Of a stretch of 64,000 nucleotides of DNA, positions 53,087-61,714 are shown piece by piece. The stretch comes from JBNJGB01 sp051747385. GTDB taxonomy: Bacteria > Myxococcota_A > UBA9042 > PHBI01 > JACKFB01. Every line of letters starts with the position of its first letter. Position 1 is the first letter of the stretch. A program made the translations under genes and the position numbers. The DNA lies in assembly GCA_051747385.1 (NCBI GenBank), contig JBNJGB010000007.1, positions 62,001 to 126,000 of the forward strand. The letters run 5' to 3'. The notes below the pieces were generated by a model that was not told the DNA's origin, ran no database searches, and saw nothing but the letters and a program-made list of their open reading frames with translations.

Positions 53087-55414
53087 ATGCGCCTCTCCGA
53101 CCTACGGAAGATCCTGACCCTGGAGACACGCCAGATCTGGCGGACCCTCGGCATCTACAGCCTGGTGGGCGTGGTCGCAGGGCTGGCCGGCGTGCTCTTC
53201 ACGGAGCTGGTGCACGTCACGGGTACGCACGTCCTCCTCGCGTTCACGGGGATCGATCCGACGCAGAGCGGCTTCGACGCCACCCCGGCGCGCGTGGGGC
53301 TCCCCGGCGCGAACTGGTACTGGCTCCTCCTCGTGCCCACGGGCGGCGCCCTGCTGTCGGGCTGGCTCTGCGCCACCTTCGCCCCCGAGGCCATGGGGAC
53401 GGGCACGGACAACGTCATCAACGCGTACCACCGGTCCGGCGCGAACGTGCGGCGGCGCGTCCCCCTGGTGAAGGCCGTCGCGAGCGCCCTGACCATCGGC
53501 AGCGGCGGCTCCGCGGGCGTCGAGGGCCCGGTGGGCTTCATGTCGGCCGCCGTGGGCAGCCTCATCGGGCGCTTCCTGAAGCTGTCGCCGGCGGAGCGGC
53601 GGGTGATGCTCATGGCCGGGTTCGCCGCGGGCATCGGCGCAGTGTTCCACGCCCCCATGGCCACGTCGATCTTCGCCACCGAGGTGCTCTACCGGCAGCT
53701 CGACATGGAGCACGAGGTGCTCCTCCCCGCGGTCATCGCCTCCACGCTCGCCTACGCGACCTACGGCGCCCTGTTGGGCTGGGAGAAGCTGTGGGTCCTG
53801 CCGCCGATGTCCTTCGACGGCATCGTCGAGCTCCTCCCCTATCTCGTCCTGGCGCTGGCCCTGGCCCTGGGCGGGCGCATGTTCGTGCGCCTGTATCAGA
53901 CCGTGAAGAAGCACGTGAAGCGGTCGAGCCGGATCCCCCTGTGGCTCCGGCCGGCCATCGGCGGGCTGGGGATCGGCGTGGTCGCCCTGTTCGTGCCCCA
54001 GGCGCTCGGCGTGGGCTACGGCATGGCCCAGACCGCCATCGGCCTGCAGGCGGGGATCCTCACGCTCGTCGTCCTGGCCCTCGCCAAGATGGTCACCAGC
54101 GCCCTCACGGCGGGGTCGGGCGGCTCCGGCGGCCTGTTCGCCCCCTCCCTGGTCATCGGAGCGGTCATCGGCGGCGTCGTGGCGTCGGCGACCCGGCAGC
54201 TCGCCCCGGCGCTCGACATCGAGCCGGCCTCCTTCGCCGTCGTGGGCATGGCCGGCTTCTTCTCCTCGGTCGTCAACGCCCCGCTCAGCACGGTCATCAT
54301 GGTCAGCGAGCTGGCCGGAAGCTACGACCTGCTGGTGCCCACCCTCTGGGTGTGCGGCATCGCGTGGGCGCTCGGCCCGAAGGTCGGCATCTACACGGAG
54401 CAGATCTCCACCCGGCTCGAGGCGCCCGGCCACCTCGCGGACATGATGGACGCCGTCCTCCGGCGCATCACGGTGCGCGACGCCCTGGACGAGGGGAAGC
54501 CTGAGCCGGTGACCGTCCCGCCGGACATGCCGCTGCGGGAGCTGGTGGACGTCTTCGCCCACACCCTGCAGGGGGTGTTCCCCATCGTGGCGCCCGACTC
54601 CGGCCGCCTGCTGGGGGTCGTCGACGGGCGCGAGCTGCGCCGCACCGTGGGCGAGGAGGGCTTCGACCAGGTCTTCATCGCCGGCGACTTCCGCGCGGAC
54701 GCCCTCACCATCGCCCCGGACGCGTCCCTGCACGAGGCGGTCAGCCGCATGAGCGCCACCGGCTACGACGAGATCGTGGTCGTGGAGCGCGACGGCGCCG
54801 ATCTCGTCGGCATCCTCTCCCGGCGGGAGATCATCACCGCCTATCACCGCAGGATGCTCCACCTGTCGGGTCGGCCCGGCACCGCGGGCCCCCCGGCGGA
54901 GCCGTCCGAGCCCGAGGTGCGACCGGACGACCTGTTCGCGGCCCTGGAGCGGGGCGACATCCTCTACGACGTGGAGGGGCGGGATCACGACTCGGTCCTG
55001 GCGGAGATGATCCGCCGCCTGGACCTCCCGGAGGCGTGCGATCGAGACGAGCTGTTGAGGCTGCTGCTGGCGCGAGAGCGGCTGGGCAGCACCCACATCG
55101 GCGAGCGGGTCGCCCTGCCCCACCCGAACACGGAGCAGCTCCCCGGCCTGGACGAGCCGCGGCTGGTCGTCGGCTTCTTGCGCCACGAGGTGCCCTGGGG
55201 ATACGACGACGGCTCCCCGCAGGTGGAGACGGTGTGCATGCTGCTCACGCCGAGCGGCCCGGTGCACCTGGCCCTGGTGGGAGCCCTGGCGCGGAGCCTC
55301 GTCGATCCGGTCCTCCGGCGCCTGCTCCACGATCGCGCGCCGCGCAAGCGCATCATGGACCGCTTCCGGGAGCTGCTGTGCCGGCGCAGCGCCACCGCGC
55401 CCGAAGACGAGTGA
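53087..55414 (+). CDS. ClC-family chloride channel/antiporter fused to CBS pair and PTS EIIA domain
   Basis: 775 residues. The ClC core (about 18-435) has the selectivity segments GSGGSAGVEGP (139-149, with the gating Glu), GIGAVFHAPMA and GSGGSGGLFAPS near 343. The CBS pair (about 455-600) has VRDALDEGKPEPVTVPPDM and MSATGYDEIVVVERDG. Residues 612-775 form a PTS_EIIA type-2 domain: DLFAALERGDILYDVEG, GERVALPHPNTEQL (His near 679 would be phosphorylated). The triple fusion suggests chloride/proton transport gated by nucleotide and by phosphorylation from a nitrogen-PTS. No PTS gene is nearby. Confidence 0.88.
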   Translation: MRLSDLRKILTLETRQIWRTLGIYSLVGVVAGLAGVLFTELVHVTGTHVLLAFTGIDPTQSGFDATPARVGLPGANWYWLLLVPTGGALLSGWLCATFAPEAMGTGTDNVINAYHRSGANVRRRVPLVKAVASALTIGSGGSAGVEGPVGFMSAAVGSLIGRFLKLSPAERRVMLMAGFAAGIGAVFHAPMATSIFATEVLYRQLDMEHEVLLPAVIASTLAYATYGALLGWEKLWVLPPMSFDGIVELLPYLVLALALALGGRMFVRLYQTVKKHVKRSSRIPLWLRPAIGGLGIGVVALFVPQALGVGYGMAQTAIGLQAGILTLVVLALAKMVTSALTAGSGGSGGLFAPSLVIGAVIGGVVASATRQLAPALDIEPASFAVVGMAGFFSSVVNAPLSTVIMVSELAGSYDLLVPTLWVCGIAWALGPKVGIYTEQISTRLEAPGHLADMMDAVLRRITVRDALDEGKPEPVTVPPDMPLRELVDVFAHTLQGVFPIVAPDSGRLLGVVDGRELRRTVGEEGFDQVFIAGDFRADALTIAPDASLHEAVSRMSATGYDEIVVVERDGADLVGILSRREIITAYHRRMLHLSGRPGTAGPPAEPSEPEVRPDDLFAALERGDILYDVEGRDHDSVLAEMIRRLDLPEACDRDELLRLLLARERLGSTHIGERVALPHPNTEQLPGLDEPRLVVGFLRHEVPWGYDDGSPQVETVCMLLTPSGPVHLALVGALARSLVDPVLRRLLHDRAPRKRIMDRFRELLCRRSATAPEDE

Positions 55415-55504
55415 CCCGAATCCGGGAGTGAGGGGACCCGTTGGGATCCGCCGGGCGTTCTGGCAGGATCGCTCCATGTCCCACTCCGGCCCCCTGCGAC
55501 GATC

Positions 55505-55996
55505 GTGAGCGATCGCGCCACCGAGGCGGCCCGGGTCGTCGCCCGCATCCTGGGGCTCGAGTCGGCGCGCCTCCTGGCCATGGCGGCTGTGCTCCGATCG
55601 GCGCGCCCGGACCCCGGGCAGCTCCGGGACGTGGACCGGGCCATCGAGAGCGCCCTGGAGACGCTCGTGGAGCTGGGCGTGGCCTATCCGGGCCACGTCC
55701 TGGGCCGACGCTACGACCTGAGCGGGCCCGAGTACGCCGTGCTCCAGCTCGCCCTGATGCCCCACCACACCCCGGACGACTTCACCTCCCTCGTGTGGCT
55801 CCTGGACGATCGCGAAGAGGTCCCGCGCCTGCGCCACGCCCTCCGGCTGCTGGCGCCGCCCCGGGAGCAGGAGGCCCTCCGGAGCCTCCTGGAGGCCGGC
55901 CCCCTGGTGGGCGAGGGCCTGGTACGCCTCACCGGGGAGGACGATCCCGCCCTGATCGTCAACCGGAGCGTCCTGGAGCTGTACGGGCTGGAGTAG
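55505..55996 (+). CDS. Hypothetical 163-residue helical protein, possibly an AAA-protein N-terminal remnant
   Basis: GTG 55505 with no clear RBS. The product is mostly helical and acidic: SARLLAMAAVLRSARPDPGQLRDVDRAIESALETLVELG, LSGPEYAVLQLALMPHHTPDD, LLEAGPLVGEGLVRL and a final ALIVNRSVLELYGLE. This arrangement resembles the winged-helix-preceding N-terminal region of some large myxobacterial AAA+ ATPases, but no Walker motifs follow. It may be a truncated gene or a small independent protein. Confidence 0.5.
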   Translation: MSDRATEAARVVARILGLESARLLAMAAVLRSARPDPGQLRDVDRAIESALETLVELGVAYPGHVLGRRYDLSGPEYAVLQLALMPHHTPDDFTSLVWLLDDREEVPRLRHALRLLAPPREQEALRSLLEAGPLVGEGLVRLTGEDDPALIVNRSVLELYGLE

Positions 55997-56061
55997 ACGC
56001 CCAGACGGGCGGGGACGCCGGCGCCCCACTCGGTGGGGGCAGGCGGATGCGGAGGGGACGC

Positions 56062-56682
56062 TCAGCCCTCCGGCACCGCCACGCCCTGGTAGTGATAGTT
56101 CACCACCTTCCACCCGGGCAGGTAGCGGCTCTCCAGGTGGACGATGCGGAAGCCGCCGGCGCGCAAGAGGCCCGGGATGTCCCGGTCCAGGTGGCAGCCG
56201 CCGCCCAGGCGGCTCCAGGCGGGCGTGACGCGCTCCTGCCAGGTCCGGACCCTCCGATCCGGGGCGCGCCCGTGCTCCGAGAACAACAGGCGGCCGCCGG
56301 CTCGGAGGACGCGGCGCATCTCCTGGAGCGCCCGGACCGGCTCCGGGATGGTGCACAGGGCGTAGGTCATCACGATCGTATCGAAGGTGCCGCCCTCCCA
56401 GGGCAGGATCTCCGCCTTCGTCGGGAGGATCTCCACGTGCACGGGCGCGCGGCGGGCCTCGATCATGGCCTGCGCCACCAGCGCGTGGGACGGATCGATG
56501 GCGTCCACGCGCTCCACGCGCATCGGGTCGTACCAGGGGAGGTTCAGCCCGGATCCCACGCCCACCTCCAGCACGCGCCCCTCGGCGTGGGGCACGACCT
56601 TCAGCCGCTGTCGCGTGATGCTGCTCGCCGTGCAGGCCGCGATCACCAGGTGGGGCAGCACGTGTCGCTCCCAGAAGCTCAT
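56062..56682 (-). CDS. SAM-dependent class I methyltransferase (UbiE/Coq5-like)
   Basis: 206 residues from ATG 56682, overlapping the previous gene's stop (ATGA). The SAM site is VLEVGVGSGLNLPWY, followed by IDPSHALVAQAM, PWEGGTFDTIVMTYALCTIPEP and EMRRVLRAGGRLLFSEHG. The family includes phospholipid and quinone methyltransferases. WQERVTPAWSRLGGGCHLDRDI is the usual C-terminal segment of the class 11-domain subgroup. The acceptor is unknown. Confidence 0.88.
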   Translation of the reverse strand: MSFWERHVLPHLVIAACTASSITRQRLKVVPHAEGRVLEVGVGSGLNLPWYDPMRVERVDAIDPSHALVAQAMIEARRAPVHVEILPTKAEILPWEGGTFDTIVMTYALCTIPEPVRALQEMRRVLRAGGRLLFSEHGRAPDRRVRTWQERVTPAWSRLGGGCHLDRDIPGLLRAGGFRIVHLESRYLPGWKVVNYHYQGVAVPEG

Positions 56683-57113
56683 CGGGGCTCCCCCACGGCG
56701 GGCGCCAGGGTGAAGTGGAACGTCGTGCCCTCGCCGGGCGCCGAGTCCACCCGGATGCGTCCGCCGTGACCTGCGACGGTCTTCTCGCAGACCGCCAGGC
56801 CGATGCCCGTGCCCTGGTGGCCCTCGTCGGCGTGCAGCCGCCCGAACAGCTCGAGAGCCCGGCCCCGCGGCTCCGGCCTCATGCCGATCCCGTTGTCGCG
56901 GCGGCTCGGTTGCCAGACCCCGTCCTCGCGGGCGGCGCCCACCCGGGGCACGAACGCGTCGACGACGCGCCCGAACCAGGTGCGCGACGGAGGCTCCCAC
57001 TCCACGGGGAGCTGCTCCCAGGCGTCCGGATACATGGGAACAGGCTCCCCCACGGACGCGTTCGTGTCCAACGTGGGCGCGATGTCCACGGGGACTCCCC
57101 GGTCCCACTTCAT
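56679..57113 (-). CDS. Chimeric gene: unknown N-terminus plus histidine-kinase ATPase remnant
   Basis: 144 residues. Residues 1-70 (MYPDAWEQLPVEWEPPSRTWFG and others) are not recognised. Residues 73-144 are the end of a histidine kinase ATPase domain: DNGIGM (G1 box), LFGRLHADEGHQGTGIGLAVC (F and G2 boxes), GEGTTFHFTLAPA. The N box and the phospho-accepting His are missing, so it cannot act as a kinase. It may be a remnant formed by deletion, still translated and coupled to the methyltransferase by a 4-bp overlap. It is divergent from the aro gene (57-bp gap). Confidence 0.6.
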   Translation of the reverse strand: MKWDRGVPVDIAPTLDTNASVGEPVPMYPDAWEQLPVEWEPPSRTWFGRVVDAFVPRVGAAREDGVWQPSRRDNGIGMRPEPRGRALELFGRLHADEGHQGTGIGLAVCEKTVAGHGGRIRVDSAPGEGTTFHFTLAPAVGEPR

Positions 57114-57169
57114 GACGCCGCCCGTCGCCTACGCTATGCTGCCCGGACAGCCAGGAGGATCCACCCCCC

Positions 57170-58240
57170 ATGTTCCACCCGACCGACGACCTGCGCATCG
57201 ACGAGCTCCGCCCGCTCATCCCGCCCGCCTGCCTCATCGAGGAGCTGCCGGTGAGCGAGGAGGCGTCCACGACCGTGTCCGACGCCCGCCAGGCCGTCAC
57301 CGACATCGTGCAGGGCCGGGACGACCGTCTGCTTGTGGTGGTCGGACCGTGCTCCATCCACGACGCCAAGGCGGCCGTGGACTACGGGCGGCTGCTCAGC
57401 TCCGCGGCGTCCCGGCTGTCCGACGAGCTGATGATCGTGATGCGCGTGTACTTCGAGAAGCCGCGCACGACCGTCGGCTGGAAGGGCTTCATCAACGATC
57501 CGGACCTGGACGGCAGCTTCTCCATCAACAAGGGCCTGCGGGAGGCGCGCAAGCTCCTGCTGGACCTGGCCGACCTGGGGATCCCGGCGGGGGCCGAGTT
57601 CCTGGACACCATCACCCCGCAGTTCCTCGCGGACCTCGTGAGCTGGGGCGCCATCGGGGCGCGCACCACGGAGAGCCAGGTCCACCGCGAGCTGGCATCG
57701 GGCCTGTCGGTCCCCGTGGGCTTCAAGAACGGCACGGACGGCGACGTGAAGATCGCCATCGACGCCATCCGGGCCGCCGCCCACCCGCACCACTTCCTGT
57801 CCGTGACGAAGCAGGGCATCGCCGCCATCGTGGCCACGACGGGCAACGACGCCTGCCACACGATCCTGCGCGGCGGCTCGTCCAGCGGGCCCAACTACGA
57901 CCGGGAGCACGTGGAGGCCACCTGCGAGCGCCTCGAGGCGGCGGGCCTCCCCCCCCACGTCATGGTCGACTGCAGCCACGGCAACAGCGGCAAGGACCAC
58001 AAGGTCCAGCCCCGGGTCGCGGCCGACCTCGCCGAGCGCGTCGCCGCCGGAAGCCGCCGGGTCTTCGGCGCCATGGTCGAGAGCCACCTGGTGGGCGGCC
58101 GCCAGGACTTCGGCCCCGGCGCCACCCTGACCTACGGGCAGAGCATCACCGACGCGTGCGTGGCGTGGGAGGACACGGTCCCCATGCTGGAGCGGCTCGC
58201 GAGCGCGGTGCGGTCCCGGCGCCGGCAGAAGGCCGCGTAG
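57170..58240 (+). CDS. aroG: 3-deoxy-7-phosphoheptulonate synthase, class I (AroF/G/H type)
   Basis: 356 residues. It condenses phosphoenolpyruvate and erythrose 4-phosphate, the first step of aromatic amino-acid biosynthesis. Family motifs are VVVGPCSIHD (metal-binding Cys), RVYFEKPRTTVGWKGFINDPDLDGS, AGAEFLDTITPQ, GARTTESQVHRE, VGFKNGTDG and MVDCSHGNSGKDH. The length is that of E. coli AroG/F/H, with the N-terminal extension used in feedback control; which amino acid inhibits cannot be told. The symbol follows the family. It stands alone. Confidence 0.94.
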   Translation: MFHPTDDLRIDELRPLIPPACLIEELPVSEEASTTVSDARQAVTDIVQGRDDRLLVVVGPCSIHDAKAAVDYGRLLSSAASRLSDELMIVMRVYFEKPRTTVGWKGFINDPDLDGSFSINKGLREARKLLLDLADLGIPAGAEFLDTITPQFLADLVSWGAIGARTTESQVHRELASGLSVPVGFKNGTDGDVKIAIDAIRAAAHPHHFLSVTKQGIAAIVATTGNDACHTILRGGSSSGPNYDREHVEATCERLEAAGLPPHVMVDCSHGNSGKDHKVQPRVAADLAERVAAGSRRVFGAMVESHLVGGRQDFGPGATLTYGQSITDACVAWEDTVPMLERLASAVRSRRRQKAA

Positions 58241-58324
58241 CCACCCGGACGGAGGCTCCGCCGGCGTGGCCTTCTTCCCGCCCTCGCCCTTCGCCGCCGG
58301 CGTGGCCTTCTTCGTGTCCGCGCC

Positions 58325-58807
58325 CTACTTCGCGCGGACGGCCTGCTCCGGCGACCCGGCGGGCCAGCGATACGCCACCTCGCCCCTGGCCTTCCCCTGC
58401 GCGTCCAGGCGCGTGTACACGCCGCGGATGGCGTCGAAGGCCAGGGAGATCTCCTCGACGGGGTGCTCGTCGCGCTCCGCGCGGCCGCCGACGCTGTAGT
58501 CGACGACCCGGGCGCCCTCCAGCACCCAGGTGAAGTAGCGCGCCTCGCCGCCCTCCTTCCCGGTGCGCGTGAGGTGGATCTCGACCTTCGGGAACACGCG
58601 CCCCTCGCAGATGGCCTGCGCGATGAGCGGGCTGGCGACGTCGACGCGCTTCGCGACGAGGAGATCCTCGAGCACCGCGTCCTCGTCCACCCCCTCGGCC
58701 CCCGAGCGGTGGATCACCTGGGCGACGGAGTGGAGCCTGCTCCAGCCCTCGTAGCCCTTGGCCTCGGCCTCGCCCTCGATGCCGTCGAACCGGATGTAGC
58801 CGGCCAT
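58325..58807 (-). CDS. hcp: Hcp-like type VI secretion tube protein
   Basis: 160 residues from ATG 58807. The opening MAGYIRFDGIEGEAEAKGYEGW and the strands VFPKVEIHLTRTGKEGGEARYFTWVLEGARVVDYSVGG, EEISLAFDAIRGVYTRLDAQG fit the Hcp1 fold, which stacks hexameric rings into the T6SS tube. No other T6SS gene is in the window, so it is an orphan. The frame goes on after the TAG stop with two KKATPA repeats, as though an original Lys/Ala-rich tail had been cut. The Hcp could be secreted by a system elsewhere. Confidence 0.75.
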   Translation of the reverse strand: MAGYIRFDGIEGEAEAKGYEGWSRLHSVAQVIHRSGAEGVDEDAVLEDLLVAKRVDVASPLIAQAICEGRVFPKVEIHLTRTGKEGGEARYFTWVLEGARVVDYSVGGRAERDEHPVEEISLAFDAIRGVYTRLDAQGKARGEVAYRWPAGSPEQAVRAK

Positions 58808-59058
58808 GGCGCGCCTCCCGTCCCTGTAGCTGTAGCTGAACCCGCAGTTTCGTACGTCGCGGCTCAGGCACGCAAGAGGGGCGGGGAGGACCTACAGGGC
58901 GGTCGCAAAGTCGACCGCCCTCCCTTGCCCTTGCCCTTGCCCTTGCCTGCTCCCAGACGCGCAAAACCCATCGTTTCCGAGCGGGTGCATTCCGGCACCG
59001 GGCGTCGTACCGCCGCGCGGCCCACGCTTCTCCGACCTTGCGATTGCCCTGGGAGGAC

Positions 59059-60219
59059 CTACTTCATGACGAAGCGGCGCGGCACGTCAGCCAGGGGCTC
59101 GCAGCCGTCGGCCGTGACCACGATGGTCTCGGACAGCCCGACCGTCACGCGCCCCTCGACGCCCCAGAGCCAGGGGATGAGGTGGAAGGTCATCCCCTCG
59201 CGCAGGAAGCTCATCTCGCCGGGCTTCAGGCTGAGGATGTAGCCCTCGTCCCAGGCCGGCGGGAAGGCGATGCCGATGGAGTAGCCGGCGCGGGTGATGA
59301 GGCTGGCGTCGATGCGGCTCTCGGCGATGATGCTCCGCGCCACGTGATCGACCTCGGAGACGGTCACCCCGGGGCGGATGAAGTCCAACATCCCCTCGAG
59401 CGCCTGGATGCTCACCGCCTGGGCCTCCTCCAGGCCCGGGGTCACCTCGCCCAGGATCACCGTCCGCATCATGGCCGTGTGATAGCGGCGATAGCAGCCG
59501 CCGACCTCCAGGAAGACCACGTCGTCGTCCAGGATCGTCCGTCCCTCCCAGGTGGCGTGGCCGATCATGGTGCGCGGGCCGGAGGTGATGTACGGCGCCA
59601 CGGCCGGGTACTCGCCTCCGGCGTGGAACATGGCCGCGTGGACCGCCGCGGCGACGTCGTTCTCCGTCGCCCCGGCCTCGGCGGCGTCGATACCGGCGTT
59701 CACGCCCGCCTTCATGGCGGCCGCCGCCCTGCGCATCACCTCCAGCTCGTAGTCGGACTTCACGATGCGGCCCTCCTCGACGATGCCGAAGCAGTCGACG
59801 AGCCGCATCTCGGTGAACGACGCGTGCATCCGGTCCTGGAGATAGGCCGGGAAGAAGTAGCTGTTCCGCTCGTAGCCGATGGCCTTGTGCCGGTGGCCGA
59901 ACTCGTTGAGCGCCAGCCAGAGCGTCTCGATGGCGTCGCCGGTGTCGCTGTACGGCCGGGTGTGCTCGACCCAGGTGCGCGCGTAGACGTTCGACTCCTC
60001 CATCCGGCGCGTGATCATGAAGGGCTCGTCGTCGATGGGGACGACGAGGGCCTGGAAGTAGGAGTAGCCCGTGGTCTGGTACTCCGTCAGGTACATCAGG
60101 TTCTCGGGGTCGGTGATGATCACGACCTCGAGGTACCGCTCGGCCATCCGCTCCCTGAGCTCCCGGAGGCGCCGCTCGTGCTCCTCCGCGGGGAACGTCA
60201 TGTCGTCCCGCTTCCTCAT
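59059..60219 (-). CDS. M24-family creatinase/ectoine-hydrolase-like (DoeA-type) protein
   Basis: 386 residues from ATG 60219 (GGGAGAAGC before it). The N-terminal creatinase domain and C-terminal pita-bread domain are complete: ITDPENLMYLTEYQTTGYSYF, then IGHATWEGRTILDDDVVFLEVGGCY, MTFHLIPWLWGVEG and GLSETIVVTADGCEPL. Several metal ligands of true Xaa-Pro peptidases are replaced (the usual D-x-G, D-x-T-R and GM-E-P positions), as in creatinase and DoeA. It therefore probably cleaves an amidino- or cyclic amide compound without metal. Ectoine hydrolase is a candidate, not certain. Confidence 0.8.
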   Translation of the reverse strand: MRKRDDMTFPAEEHERRLRELRERMAERYLEVVIITDPENLMYLTEYQTTGYSYFQALVVPIDDEPFMITRRMEESNVYARTWVEHTRPYSDTGDAIETLWLALNEFGHRHKAIGYERNSYFFPAYLQDRMHASFTEMRLVDCFGIVEEGRIVKSDYELEVMRRAAAAMKAGVNAGIDAAEAGATENDVAAAVHAAMFHAGGEYPAVAPYITSGPRTMIGHATWEGRTILDDDVVFLEVGGCYRRYHTAMMRTVILGEVTPGLEEAQAVSIQALEGMLDFIRPGVTVSEVDHVARSIIAESRIDASLITRAGYSIGIAFPPAWDEGYILSLKPGEMSFLREGMTFHLIPWLWGVEGRVTVGLSETIVVTADGCEPLADVPRRFVMK

Positions 60220-60475
60220 GCTTCTCCCGTCGCGCCGTAGACCTGTCCACCGCCCGAGCGCGCGACCGTTCACGCCTCCGGCGTCACGCGGCGCTTCTGC
60301 GTAACACGTCCGACCACCGAGTAAACGGCAGGGGGACGGCCGGTTGCAAGCAGGCCACCCGGATCCGGCGTCGCGTCACGCCCCCTCCGGTCGAGGAGCA
60401 CGAGCCGACCGGCGCGAAGCGAGTGACCCCACGCTTGTGTCCGGTGATGGGGGTGGGTATGGATCCTTGGATCCG

Positions 60476-61372
60476 ATGGCCATCCCACCCGGCGATACCG
60501 CCGCCTGGCTGGACCTCCTCCGAGAAGGCACGGCGGCGTTCAACGCGCGCGTGGCCTGCGTGCCCCGCGGAGAGCGCATCGACTTGCGCGGCGCCGACCT
60601 GGCGGGGATGGACCTGCGCGGGGCCTGGCTGGACCAGGCGGACCTGAGCGGGGCCGACCTGTCGGGCTGCCGGATCGACGTCCTGACGGTGGCTCGATCC
60701 CGCCTGCAGGGCACGCGCCTCGAGGGCGTCGTGGCCGATCGGTCCACCGCGCCGCTCGAGCAGATCAGACTCCTGTGGTCCGCCCCGGAGGCGTGGAACC
60801 GCTACCGCCGCGACCACGCCCCCGAGGCCCTCGTCATGGCCGACTTCAGCGGCGCGGACCTGGGACCGGCCGATCTCCGAGGCATGGTCTTCACGGGCGC
60901 CCGCTTCGACGGGGCGCGCCTGGGCGGCTGTCGCCTCGACGAGGCGTCCTTCGTGGGTGCCTCGCTCCGGAGCGCCGACCTGCGAGGCCTCGAGGCGTTC
61001 GGCCTCGACCTGGAGCAGGGGCGGCTGGCGGGCGCGCGCTTCGACGGCGCGGTGTTGCACCACGTGGCCCTGCGGGAGGCGGACCTCGAGGGGGCCTCGC
61101 TCCGCGGTGTGTCGGCCCACGGCGGGGCCTGGCACGCCCTCGGTGCGGTCGGCGCCGACCTCTCCGACGCGTCGTGCGACCGGGTCGTGCTCACGGCCGC
61201 GGACCTGCGCGACGCACGACTCGACGGGGCGAGGCTACGCGCCTGCGTCTTCGATCGCGCCGATCTGCGGGGCGCTCGCTTCGTGGGCGGGAGCGCACGC
61301 CGCTGCTCGTTCCGAGGCGCAGACTTCCACGCCGCCCGCGTGGACGGCGTCGAAGGCCTGACCGCCCGGTAG
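60476..61372 (+). CDS. Pentapeptide-repeat protein
   Basis: 298 residues from ATG 60476. From about residue 40 to 290 nearly every fifth residue is Leu or Phe, flanked by Ala/Asp (LRGADLAGMDLRGAWLDQAD, LSGADLSGC). This is a right-handed quadrilateral beta-helix. A non-repeat insertion (RSTAPLEQIRLLWSAPEAWNRYRRDH) interrupts it near 95-120. Some members (MfpA, Qnr) mimic DNA and bind gyrase; the function here is unknown. Confidence 0.85.
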   Translation: MAIPPGDTAAWLDLLREGTAAFNARVACVPRGERIDLRGADLAGMDLRGAWLDQADLSGADLSGCRIDVLTVARSRLQGTRLEGVVADRSTAPLEQIRLLWSAPEAWNRYRRDHAPEALVMADFSGADLGPADLRGMVFTGARFDGARLGGCRLDEASFVGASLRSADLRGLEAFGLDLEQGRLAGARFDGAVLHHVALREADLEGASLRGVSAHGGAWHALGAVGADLSDASCDRVVLTAADLRDARLDGARLRACVFDRADLRGARFVGGSARRCSFRGADFHAARVDGVEGLTAR

Positions 61373-61536
61373 GGCTCGGCCGCCAGGACCCTCCATCGCC
61401 GGCGGCGACACCGGCTCCCCGCCATGAAGAACAGAATCGCCGGCCGGGACGCCGTCCGCGGGTGAAGCAGGCCGTCCCCGGCGGAGACCCGGTGCCCATA
61501 CGGGATCGAGGCAACGTCTCGCGGGGCCACTCGATC

Positions 61537-61576
61537 GTTTCATCGCGTTTCAACATCTCGCGCCGGAGCTGAAACA
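61537..61576. promoter_or_regulatory. GTTTCA/TGAAAC sites upstream of the rhodanese operon
   Basis: GTTTCA at 61537-61542 and again at 61547-61552, with TGAAAC at 61570-61575, form inverted repeats; a further GGAAACAAAGG is at 61628. They lie 75-115 bp upstream of the -24 element at 61651, in a 342-bp gap that otherwise holds no gene. The sequence differs from the GTTGCAAC sites of the persulfide-dioxygenase promoter, so another activator may work here. Confidence 0.5.
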
Positions 61577-61650
61577 AAGGCCGCTCACGGAGCGTCTCCC
61601 GCGGGGCCCCAGACGACACAACACACCGGAAACAAAGGCCGACGCCCCCT

Positions 61651-61666
61651 TGGCACACGCCGTGCA
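61651..61666 (+). promoter_or_regulatory. Sigma-54 promoter of the rhodanese-YeeE operon
   Basis: TGGCACACGCCGTGCA has GG at 61652-61653 and GC at 61664-61665; only T12 is G. The gene's RBS GAGGAGGAG lies at about 61702, so a leader of about 35-40 bases is expected. Confidence 0.7.
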
Positions 61667-61714
61667 AAATCCCCGACCAGCACCCCATCCGAGCCAGGGG
61701 CGAGGAGGAGAAGC

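Noticed and set aside
58808..59058. Gap between hcp and the M24 gene with CTTGCCCTTGCCCTTGCC repeats
   Set aside because: Short tandem 6-bp repeats only; no gene or promoter could be supported.
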